Shown: piece after piece, positions 31,744 to 38,179 of the stretch
Position numbering within the stretch: the first letter of the stretch is position 1
Layout: each line of letters begins with the position of its first letter
NCBI GenBank assembly: GCA_034429275.1
Contig: DAOUFU010000120.1
Location: 1 to 38,179, forward strand
From: DAOUFU01 sp034429275
Lineage (GTDB): Bacteria; Chloroflexota; Anaerolineae; Aggregatilineales; Aggregatilineaceae
Reading direction: 5' to 3'
Length of the DNA: 38,179 nt
Notes under the pieces: model-generated
The model's input: only the letters and a program-made list of their open reading frames with translations
Told to the model about the DNA's origin: nothing
Databases searched by the model: none
Made by a program: the position numbers and the translations under genes

Positions 31744-33630
31744 TTAGTGCGAACGGTAAAGCTGCTCGTAAAGGCCGCCCGCGTGCAAAAGCTCGGCATG
31801 CGTGCCGCTCTCGACCAGGTGGCCGTGCTGCAACACCATGATCCGATCGGCGTTTTCGATGGTGCTTAACCGATGCGCGATGATGAAGGTGGTCCGACCC
31901 TCCATCAGCCGTTCGAGCGCCGCCTGGACCAGCTTCTCCGATTCACTGTCCAAGGCCGAAGTCGCCTCGTCCAGGATCAAAATGCGCGGATTTTTGAGGA
32001 AGGCGCGGGCGATGGTGATCCGCTGCTTCTGCCCGCCGGAGAGGAACGCGCCCATCTCGCCCACCTCCGTATCGAACCCATGCGGCATCTGCATGATGAA
32101 ATCGTAGGCGTTGGCATCTTTCGCCGCCTGTATGATCTCTTCTTTGCTGGCTTCGGGACGGCCATAGCGGATGTTGTCGGAAATCGAGCCGCTGAACAGG
32201 ATCGGGTTTTGCAGCACCATACCGATCTGCTGGCGAAGCGAGCGAATGGTGATATCGCGCACGTCATAATCGTCGATCAACACGCGCCCGGAATCCACGT
32301 CGTAGAAGCGCGGGATCAGGCTGACGACGGTGCTCTTGCCGGAACCGCTCGGCCCCACCAGCGCGATCTTCTGCCCTGCCTGAACCTGGAAGCTGACCCG
32401 TTCGAGCACCGGGCCGCGCTCCTCGATGCGCGCCCGCTCTTCGGCGGTGTGATCCAGCTCCACCGAGTGGTGATAGGCGAAGCACACCTCCTCAAAGGTG
32501 ACGCGCCCGGTGATATCCGGCAGCGTGATGGCCCCCACCTTGTCGCGGATTTCCGGCTCGGCGTCCATCACCTCGAACACCCGGTCGAGCGCCGCCATCG
32601 CGTTGGAATAGACGATATTCAGCTCCGAAAAGCGCTGAAGCGGCGTATACAGCGGACTCAGGTACATGCTGACAGCCACCAGGTCACCTACCGAGAGTGT
32701 GCCGTTGATGACGCGATGCCCGCCGTAGATCATCACGATAAGCGGGGCAAGCTGGACAATCACGCCCGTGACCGTCATATTGACGCTCTGGTAATACACG
32801 CGGCGCATGGTCGTACTGAGCAGGCGCGTCGATTCCTGGTAGAAGTGGCGCTCCTCGTTTTTCTCCTGGGTGAAGGCATGGACCACCCGGCTGCCGCTCA
32901 CTTTCTCCTGAATGTTGCCGGAGATGTGTGAAATCTCCTGCTGGACCTGGTGGCTGGTGGTGCGAATCTGGTCTTGCAACCGGCGGTAGAGGTAGATGTA
33001 CAGCGGAAAAGTGACCAGCGCGACCAGCGTTGTCTGAAAATCGATGCGCAGCAGGAAGAACAGGATGAATACCAGCGAAGCCAGGTCCATCCAGACGTTA
33101 GTGAGCGCCGCGCCTACCAGGTTCTGGGCCAGCTCGATATCGCTGATCATGCGCGAGACAATCGAGCCGGACTTGTTATGGTCAAAAAACGAGGGCGACA
33201 TCCGCAAAATGCGGTAGTACAGGTCGCGCCGCAGGTCAAAAACTGACTGATGACCGGCTTTGCCCGCGTAGTAATGGCGGATATAGACCAGCGGTGCCCA
33301 GAAGAAGATGAAGATCGCCGCCATGCCGCCCACATAGAGCAGTAGCTCATGCTGCTTCTGCGCGCGGCTCATCGCGCTGTTGAGATACACATCGTCGATC
33401 AGGTGGCGCGAGACTTCGGGCATCAGCAGCGGCACGCCGAATTTGACGATGCCGCCCACCGCGCCCGCGACCACATACCATTTGTACGGCGCGACATAGC
33501 CAAGAAAGCGAACAAAATTGCTGGGCTTTGCGGGAAATTCGGCAGTTGAAGCGGGCGAGGTAGAGACGATAGCGGATGGTTTTCGCTGCGACGACCGCAG
33601 GAAAACCCGGCTGGCGAACATACGTAACAT
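31744..33630 (-). CDS. ABC exporter half-transporter (membrane and ATPase domains fused)
   Basis: This 628-residue protein should work as a homodimer, exporting lipid, peptide or drug-like molecules. The N-terminal ~340 residues hold six membrane helices of the type IV exporter fold. The ATPase domain has an A-loop Tyr (FAYHH), Walker A GPSGSGKST, Q-loop (VLQNPILFSG), signature LSGGQKQR, Walker B ILILDEATSALD and H-loop IIAHRLST, all intact. A charged insert of ~15 residues (ELDHTAEERARIEERG) sits between the A-loop and the first beta-strand of the ATPase domain. ATG 33630 was chosen because the longer frame starts upstream of the promoter at 33680-33708. The Ser/Pro-rich first 35 residues are probably disordered. 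The substrate is unknown. Confidence 0.92.
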   Translation of the reverse strand: MLRMFASRVFLRSSQRKPSAIVSTSPASTAEFPAKPSNFVRFLGYVAPYKWYVVAGAVGGIVKFGVPLLMPEVSRHLIDDVYLNSAMSRAQKQHELLLYVGGMAAIFIFFWAPLVYIRHYYAGKAGHQSVFDLRRDLYYRILRMSPSFFDHNKSGSIVSRMISDIELAQNLVGAALTNVWMDLASLVFILFFLLRIDFQTTLVALVTFPLYIYLYRRLQDQIRTTSHQVQQEISHISGNIQEKVSGSRVVHAFTQEKNEERHFYQESTRLLSTTMRRVYYQSVNMTVTGVIVQLAPLIVMIYGGHRVINGTLSVGDLVAVSMYLSPLYTPLQRFSELNIVYSNAMAALDRVFEVMDAEPEIRDKVGAITLPDITGRVTFEEVCFAYHHSVELDHTAEERARIEERGPVLERVSFQVQAGQKIALVGPSGSGKSTVVSLIPRFYDVDSGRVLIDDYDVRDITIRSLRQQIGMVLQNPILFSGSISDNIRYGRPEASKEEIIQAAKDANAYDFIMQMPHGFDTEVGEMGAFLSGGQKQRITIARAFLKNPRILILDEATSALDSESEKLVQAALERLMEGRTTFIIAHRLSTIENADRIMVLQHGHLVESGTHAELLHAGGLYEQLYRSH

Positions 33631-33679
33631 GAGGCGGCCTTGTCTTCGGGATGTTCGATCTCTTCGATGCGATGGCCCG

Positions 33680-33708
33680 ATTATGACCCTGACGCGACGG
33701 CAGATCAA
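33680..33708 (-). promoter_or_regulatory. Promoter of the ABC exporter gene
   Basis: On the reverse strand TTGATC (33708-33703) lies 17 bp from CATAAT (33685-33680). RNA would start near 33673, about 43 nt before the ATG at 33630. This excludes the upstream extension of the reading frame to 33750. Confidence 0.6.
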
Positions 33709-33829
33709 GGGGTGCATTCTGTTAGCAGACTGCTGTCGGCGGGTGGGCAAGCACAGCCGCCCTCGCTAGACTCTACTGCGTGCGTATTCAAATGAATCAC
33801 GGTGCGAAAGCACCGGGGAGGAATCTGTC

Positions 33830-34543
33830 ATGAAGGGTTGGAATCGTCCGGGCGGGCGGCGTTGGATCGGAACACTTGCGCTGGCGCTGCTGCTGACCGC
33901 CCTGCTGGCCGCGTGTGGCGATGATGAGAAAGACACCTCCACCACGACCCCGGCGCAGACTGCCGCCGCGCCTGTGCTCGGAAGCGCGCCGAGCCTGCCA
34001 GCCGCGCCCGGCCTGAACGTTGGCGCACCGGGTGGCGAGGCGGGCACAGAGGGCGAAGAACGTAAGCTGCCGGGCTGTGCGGACCCCAATGCCGAAGAAT
34101 GCCCATCGCCGCTGCCGCCCGCGCTCGATGCGACGGCCAGCGCCCAGGGCGTGCAGGTCGATTACTACAGCCGCTATTGGGAAGCGATCACCAGCGACAG
34201 CGCCGGAGATCCTGCGATTGTCATCCGGCCTTCCGAAGCCAACAAGTTCGCGCTAAAGGGCGTTTTCACCGTGCGCTTTGCCAGCTCAGCGGAAGCGGTC
34301 CTGGCCGATCTGCCAGAGGCGGAACAGTCCATCTGGACGGCGGCGAACCTGGGCAAAGGCACGGTCGCCACCGTAGTCGATGACTCCGCCGACCCGCCGC
34401 GGGCGACGGTCTACGGCGTCTTTCCGCTGGAGGATGGCCGGGCGCTGGTCTTCGAGATGGATGCCACCGGTCAATACAGCCTGGATTTCCATCACGACGT
34501 CTACGCGGCCATGCTCGATTCGCTCAAACTGGATGCGGAATAG
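33830..34543 (+). CDS. Putative lipoprotein of unknown function
   Basis: The 237-residue protein has a lipoprotein signal: basic start, hydrophobic core and lipobox L-A-A-C with Cys29. A Thr/Ala/Pro-rich spacer (~30-100) follows, then a folded region of ~135 residues with alternating strands and helices (VDYYSRYWEAI, FALKGVFTVRFA, RATVYGVFPLEDGRALVFEM). I do not recognise its family. It should be anchored to the outer face of the membrane. The ATG is preceded by GGGGAGG at 33814-33820. It is divergent from the ABC exporter and convergent with the receiver genes. Confidence 0.85.
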   Translation: MKGWNRPGGRRWIGTLALALLLTALLAACGDDEKDTSTTTPAQTAAAPVLGSAPSLPAAPGLNVGAPGGEAGTEGEERKLPGCADPNAEECPSPLPPALDATASAQGVQVDYYSRYWEAITSDSAGDPAIVIRPSEANKFALKGVFTVRFASSAEAVLADLPEAEQSIWTAANLGKGTVATVVDDSADPPRATVYGVFPLEDGRALVFEMDATGQYSLDFHHDVYAAMLDSLKLDAE

Positions 34544-34567
34544 GCCCGCGCCTGCTGCGCCCACCTC

Positions 34568-34598
34568 AAAAAAAAACCGGGGCCGATGCTGGCCCCGG
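34568..34598 (-). terminator. Leftward rho-independent terminator of the two-component operon
   Basis: On the reverse strand a perfect 8-bp GC stem (34598-34591 with 34584-34577, 6-nt loop) is followed by nine T residues. It ends the leftward kinase-receiver-receiver transcript. Confidence 0.93.
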
Positions 34599-34638
34599 TG
34601 ATCGTTAGTTCATCTTTTGTTCGTCTCTGAAAGAAAGG

Positions 34639-35403
34639 TCATCCCCGGTAGGGGCGAGGCCCGTACTGGTCAATAATCAATTTTTGCATCCCGTCTTCGT
34701 GGCTGTCGAGAAGCTGCACGCGGCGGAACAGCTCCATAAACCCGTGCGGCTTCACCAGGAAGACGTCACAACCGCTGTTGAACGCTTTCTCCATCAGCGC
34801 GCGATCGTCGTGCATGGTCGCCATGATCAGGCGGGCGTGCGGGTAACGCGGGCGAAGCTGCGCCAGCAGATCGACGCCGTCCATATCCGGCAGCTTGTGA
34901 TCGATGGCGATCAAGCGCGCGCAGGGAACATTCGCCAGCTTGTTCAGCGCGTCGGCGGCATCACATGCGCCCTTGACCTCCAGCCGGGCCTGTTCCAGCA
35001 GGCGAACCAGGAAATCGCGGTTGGCCGGTTCGTCATCCACCACCAGGGCAAATTTGCTGGTCTCTTCGGCGCAGGGATCGGGCGCGGTTGATCCGGCGAC
35101 TGCCGGAGCGGGCGTGCCAGCCGCCAATGCACCTGCCTCTGGCGTGCTGGTTGCCGTCTCTGGCAGGGCCTGCGCCTCTGCCGGGGGTTTCTGGGCCTCC
35201 GCCGAATCCGCACTCACTGCGGGCGCAGCCTGGACTGTGGGCGGGGCAGGCTGTGCCTGAGATTCAGGCTGTGCCTGAGCCTCAGGCTGTGCCTGGGATT
35301 CAGACGCAGAAGGAACACTCTGCGCCGCCGGAGGTTCAGCCCGCTCCGGCGGCGTGTCAGGTGACGATGGGGTAAGGGCGCTCTTGGGTTCTTCCTGAGC
35401 CAT
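34639..35403 (-). CDS. Receiver-only response regulator with disordered N-terminal extension
   Basis: The first ~113 residues of this 254-residue protein are Ala/Pro/Gln/Glu-rich and probably unstructured. They include a threefold repeat of S/E-x-Q-A-Q-P type encoded by 18-bp tandem DNA repeats. The receiver domain (~117-235) keeps Asp123 and Asp124 (VVDDEP), the phospho-acceptor Asp168 (IDHKLPDMDG), Thr196 and Lys218 (FLVKPHG). There is no output domain, so it probably acts through protein contacts. The start has AGAGGA (35416-35411) 7 nt upstream, inside the end of the preceding gene. The two genes are in the same frame, separated by TAG-TGT. Confidence 0.9.
   Translation of the reverse strand: MAQEEPKSALTPSSPDTPPERAEPPAAQSVPSASESQAQPEAQAQPESQAQPAPPTVQAAPAVSADSAEAQKPPAEAQALPETATSTPEAGALAAGTPAPAVAGSTAPDPCAEETSKFALVVDDEPANRDFLVRLLEQARLEVKGACDAADALNKLANVPCARLIAIDHKLPDMDGVDLLAQLRPRYPHARLIMATMHDDRALMEKAFNSGCDVFLVKPHGFMELFRRVQLLDSHEDGMQKLIIDQYGPRPYRG
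35247..35303 (-). repeat. Three tandem 18-bp repeats in a coding region
   Basis: Units CAGGCTGTGCCTGAGATT-like (plus-strand view) lie at 35247-35264, 35265-35282 and 35283-35300, plus a partial CAG. They differ at only a few bases and encode six-residue Gln/Ala/Pro units in the disordered tail of the receiver protein. Copy number may vary among strains. Confidence 0.85.
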
Positions 35404-35406
35404 ACA

Positions 35407-36204
35407 CTAATCCTCTGCCGGTTTGGAGGGTGAGGTCGCCAGCGATGATTGATTCAGCGCCTGGGCAGGCGTGACCGATGGCGCAGAAGTGCCATTGCCT
35501 GGCGACGTGGAAGGCGTAGCAGCGGGCGCATCCTCTTTTGCTGAGGGGGTCTCCGCCGCCGTGCTGGACTGTACCGCCGTGCCGGACGCAGCCGGTGCGG
35601 GTGTCTCTGCCGATGTGGCCGCTTCCGCCGCCTCTTTGGGGGTGCCATCCGACGGGCTTTCCGGTGCGCTCGACGTCACGGGCGCGCTCGTGAGCGCGGG
35701 TGCACTTGTGGTGGGCGCAGGTTCGGCTGCGGGTGCGCTTGCGGGCGCGGCAGGCTCCTTGACCTGGCTCACAGTGGCAGCAGCCGCCGGTTCCGAGGCT
35801 GTGGGTTCGGCAGTGTGCGCCGAGAGTGTTTCTCCCGCCTCAAGCCGGGCTGCATATTCGGAGAACACGGTCAGCAGATCGGGGATCTGCAGCGGCTTGG
35901 GCAGATACTGATCGCAGCCCGCGTCGAGCATCTTTTCGCGGTCGCCCATCATGGCATAGGCGGTCACGGCAACGACCGGGCGCTTATCGTTGCGAGCGCG
36001 CATGGCCGTGACCACGTCCAGCCCGGTCATCACCCCGGCCAGCTCGATATCCATCAGCACCAGATTGATATCGGGGTCTTCGGCCAACATCTCCAGGGCC
36101 TGCTCGCCTTCCGAACAGAAGACCAGCTCGTGATTCTGGATGCGAGTGACGCGGGCTACCAGTGCCTGATTGACTTCGTTATCTTCCACATACAGGATTC
36201 GCAT
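35407..36204 (-). CDS. Receiver-only response regulator with disordered C-terminal tail
   Basis: Residues 1-118 of this 265-residue protein form a receiver domain: Glu7 and Asp8 (YVEDNEVN), phospho-acceptor Asp52 (LVLMDIELAG), Thr81 (AVTAYAM) and Lys103 (LPKPLQ). It resembles receivers of the CheY/Spo0F or hybrid-kinase type, with an N-E-V-N start common in receivers paired with hybrid kinases. The remaining ~145 residues are Ala/Ser/Thr/Pro-rich with no hydrophobic core. Its TAG stop is followed by one codon (TGT) and the in-frame ATG of the next receiver gene. It lies 125 bp downstream of the sensor kinase and is probably its phosphorylation target. Confidence 0.9.
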   Translation of the reverse strand: MRILYVEDNEVNQALVARVTRIQNHELVFCSEGEQALEMLAEDPDINLVLMDIELAGVMTGLDVVTAMRARNDKRPVVAVTAYAMMGDREKMLDAGCDQYLPKPLQIPDLLTVFSEYAARLEAGETLSAHTAEPTASEPAAAATVSQVKEPAAPASAPAAEPAPTTSAPALTSAPVTSSAPESPSDGTPKEAAEAATSAETPAPAASGTAVQSSTAAETPSAKEDAPAATPSTSPGNGTSAPSVTPAQALNQSSLATSPSKPAED

Positions 36205-36285
36205 CAGTTCATGCTCGCTGTCTAATCTTGGAACTTCAACAGTGTACTATGCTCGCCCTACGGCATCAAATCCTACTCGCCGACA

Positions 36286-36317
36286 GCCTGCCGCCGCTTA
36301 TCCTGTCGGCGGCAGGC
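36286..36317. other. Strong GC hairpin between the sensor kinase and receiver genes
   Basis: A perfect 11-bp inverted repeat (36286-36296 with 36307-36317) has a 10-nt loop and no T-run on either strand. It lies 13 bp after the kinase stop. It may be an mRNA-stabilising or processing element, which would let kinase and receivers be made in different amounts. Confidence 0.6.
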
Positions 36318-36329
36318 CACAACACACCG

Positions 36330-37940
36330 TTACATCGAGGCAACTTTGTCTTCGACAGGGGCCGGGCCTGTGCTGGCCGCCTTGCGGCTGATGCGCGAGG
36401 TAGTCGGTGCAGCCTTGCCTTCGGCCTTACCGTCAGCGGGCGCTTCCTCGGCACCGGGTACATACAGCGGCAGCGCGATAAAGAAGGTCGTCCCTTTGCC
36501 AAGCTTGCTTTCGAACCACATTCGCCCATTCATCAGGCGCAGCAACTGGAGCGAGATCGCCAGGCCCAGGCCAGCGCCCTGACGGCCCTTCTTGCGCCCC
36601 GCCGTGCCCTGCCGGAACTCCTCGAAGATGGTGGTCTTGTCGGATTCGGCGATGCCGATGCCGGTATCCTCGACGGCGAAGATCGTCTCTTTGCCCTCGG
36701 TCCACACGCGCAGCTTGATGTGGCCCGAGTCGGTGAATTTGGCCGCGTTGGAGTAGATGTTCAGCAGCACCTGGCGCACGCGGAGCGGGTCGGCCAGCAC
36801 CATCGGCAGCGGTTCGGGCAGTTCCTTGAGCAGCTTGACCCGTTCCTTCTTTTCGCCCACCAGGCCCACCGCAGTAGACAGCACGCCCTTGACGACCGGG
36901 CCGAGATCCACCGGCTGGATTTCGAGATCGAGCTTACCGGCGTCCACCTTCGACAGGTCAAGAATGTCGTTAATAATGTTGAGCAGGTGCTTACCACTGG
37001 TCAGGATTTGCGTCATATCCTGCCGGTACTGCGGCGGAAGCTCGACCCCGTCGTACATAGCCGGAAAGTCAAGCATCGTCTGGCTGAAGCCGATGATGGC
37101 ATTCAAAGGTGTGCGAAGCTCGTGGCTCATGTTGGCGAGGAACTGGCCGCGGAAGTTCTTGGCTTCTTCGGCGGCGGTGCGGGCGGCTTCGAGTTCGGCG
37201 TTTGTCTCCTGCACCTGCTTGGTGAGCGCTTGCTGGCGCAGGAAGCTTTTTTGCAGTGCTTCGCGGCTGTCAAACAGCGCGAAGGTGGTTTGCCGCTCCT
37301 TGCGGTAGTTGTCGATGGCCCATTCGGCAATGGCATACAGCTCGCCGCTCACCTGGGCCGAGAGCGCGGTAGCAACCACCGTCAGCACCAGCGCGAAGGC
37401 AGTCGGCTCGCCCATGACCAGCTTGCCTTCGGCCAGGCTGGGGAAGCCCACCGCCGCCGCCAGGATCACCAGGGCGATCACCAGGGTATCACGCACGGGC
37501 AGCAGCAGGCCCAGCATGAAGGCCAGCACCGGGAAGACGAACGGGATGTAGTTCGTGCCCAGCTTGCCACCATAGGCCATGGTGAACCCTACCGCGGCAA
37601 TCCCCCCCAGGCCAAACGCCCACACTGCCGCTTCGAGCCGGTTGTAGGCCAGCAGCCGCGCCGTAAGCACACTGCCGATAGTCAGGGTAAGCGTGGGCAG
37701 CATGGCCTGGCCAACGTTGAAGTTGCGACCCCCACTCAACACGATGACCACCCAGACAGCCATAAACACGCTGAACAGGGTGATCTTCCACAGGATGCTC
37801 AGGCGTTCCTGGCGAACCTCCCGCGCGAACCCCATATCGGAAGGGAGATCGCTGTGTTCGGCAAACGCGGTAGGATCGTTAGCCTTCTGCCGGTTGAGTT
37901 CTTCTTGCTCTTCGCGGCTTAATGGGTATTCCGGTAGCAT
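36330..37940 (-). CDS. Membrane sensor histidine kinase
   Basis: This 536-residue protein has a charged N-terminus, five to six membrane helices (~48-195), then a coiled coil (~215-262). The dimerisation/phospho-acceptor H-box is MSHELRTPLNAIIGFSQ with His273. The ATPase domain has N-box (Asn394 and Asn398 in LLNIYSNAAKF), G1 DTGIGI (425-430), F-box FEEFRQ and G2 GAGLGL (455-460), all intact. There is no periplasmic domain of size, so it may sense the membrane itself or a small membrane-embedded signal. A Lys/Ala/Pro-rich tail (~497-536) ends the protein. Start ATG 37940 follows GGAAGGA. It is first in an operon with two receiver genes, a complete phosphorelay input without a DNA-binding output. 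Confidence 0.95.
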   Translation of the reverse strand: MLPEYPLSREEQEELNRQKANDPTAFAEHSDLPSDMGFAREVRQERLSILWKITLFSVFMAVWVVIVLSGGRNFNVGQAMLPTLTLTIGSVLTARLLAYNRLEAAVWAFGLGGIAAVGFTMAYGGKLGTNYIPFVFPVLAFMLGLLLPVRDTLVIALVILAAAVGFPSLAEGKLVMGEPTAFALVLTVVATALSAQVSGELYAIAEWAIDNYRKERQTTFALFDSREALQKSFLRQQALTKQVQETNAELEAARTAAEEAKNFRGQFLANMSHELRTPLNAIIGFSQTMLDFPAMYDGVELPPQYRQDMTQILTSGKHLLNIINDILDLSKVDAGKLDLEIQPVDLGPVVKGVLSTAVGLVGEKKERVKLLKELPEPLPMVLADPLRVRQVLLNIYSNAAKFTDSGHIKLRVWTEGKETIFAVEDTGIGIAESDKTTIFEEFRQGTAGRKKGRQGAGLGLAISLQLLRLMNGRMWFESKLGKGTTFFIALPLYVPGAEEAPADGKAEGKAAPTTSRISRKAASTGPAPVEDKVASM

Positions 37941-38072
37941 AGTGAGTCGATCCTTCCAAAAAATGCAGATACTTTGAGCGTGGATGGGTGGCGCTCACGC
38001 CAGATGCTATCTGTCGTTAATGAGCGAAACGTTAACGCCTGACTCCAAGTATACACGAGATTTTCATTTTGT

Positions 38073-38101
38073 GTTTATACTTTAACGATTTTGCGTGGAA
38101 A
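38073..38101 (-). promoter_or_regulatory. Candidate promoter of the two-component operon
   Basis: On the reverse strand TTTCCA (38101-38096) lies 17 bp from TATAAA (38078-38073), giving a leader of ~125 nt. A second -10-like TATACT lies at 38053-38048. The region (38015-38140) is AT-rich compared with the window and holds several TTAACG/CGTTAA motifs (near 38014, 38029 and 38081) that could bind a regulator. No gene is visible from 37941 to the right edge. Confidence 0.4.
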
Positions 38102-38179
38102 TTCATTCAAAATTCACGTTCTTCACAATTTCCTTACCGATCCGCGTCGCCTCCCTCCCTCGGGCAGAGTCTGCCAGTT

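Noticed and set aside
35247..35303. CRISPR-like or intergenic repeat array
   Set aside because: The repeats are contiguous with no spacers, are in frame, and encode a low-complexity protein segment.
36228..37922. A 564-codon rightward open frame opposite the sensor kinase
   Set aside because: Shadow frame; the leftward gene has every histidine-kinase motif.

Overview
The window is GC-rich bacterial chromosome that most resembles a member of the Chloroflexota, probably Anaerolineae-like. This placement is inferred from gene content, not from a marker gene. The signs are large Ser/Thr kinases with extracytoplasmic TPR arrays, secreted L,D-transpeptidases with LysM or SH3-like modules, a substrate-binding protein fused to SH3 and CARDB modules, an ArsA-type ATPase with a C-terminal HSP20-like domain, an ArsR-phosphatase fusion, and an MscL with a zinc-ribbon tail. 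There are no rRNA or tRNA genes, insertion sequences, prophage genes or CRISPR arrays. The window reads as ordinary core chromosome with unusual signalling genes.

Layout from left to right. At 1-2.4 kb lie the end of a LysM L,D-transpeptidase gene, a histidine phosphatase gene and fabI, which ends at a strong terminator. At 2.4-14.4 kb a small leftward gene of unknown function precedes a tightly packed rightward operon: TIR-TM-TIR protein, xseA, a giant kinase with three extracytoplasmic sensor/TPR modules, a second kinase with one such module, and xseB. The two exonuclease VII subunit genes therefore bracket about 8.5 kb of membrane receptor kinases, and most junctions overlap. The second kinase has Thr in place of the ATP-binding Lys. 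At 14.5-15.0 kb is a cold-shock protein gene with a near-consensus promoter, a long leader, a hairpin over its Shine-Dalgarno site and a terminator.

At 15-21.1 kb are murJ (leftward), an LctP-type permease, a tail-anchored degenerate TIR-like protein, a small zinc-binding protein and a D-2-hydroxyacid dehydrogenase. At 21.2-26.7 kb, rightward, are an ArsA-type ATPase, a small unknown protein, an HNH endonuclease, a membrane-anchored di-haem cytochrome c coupled to a GNAT acetyltransferase, mscL and a PHP-family phosphatase. At 26.7-31.7 kb are the leftward periplasmic binding/SH3/CARDB protein, a small BON-like protein, the ArsR-phosphatase fusion with a likely self-operator, and a second L,D-transpeptidase. 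At 31.7-38.2 kb are a leftward ABC exporter gene, a rightward lipoprotein gene, and a leftward two-component operon (sensor kinase, receiver, receiver). The two receiver genes share one reading frame and are separated only by TAG-TGT, as if a receiver-linker-receiver protein had been split.

The most unusual parts are the TIR/exonuclease VII/receptor-kinase operon, the kinase that lacks its Lys, and the in-frame split receiver pair. All functional statements rest on reading the sequence and on family knowledge. No database search was run.
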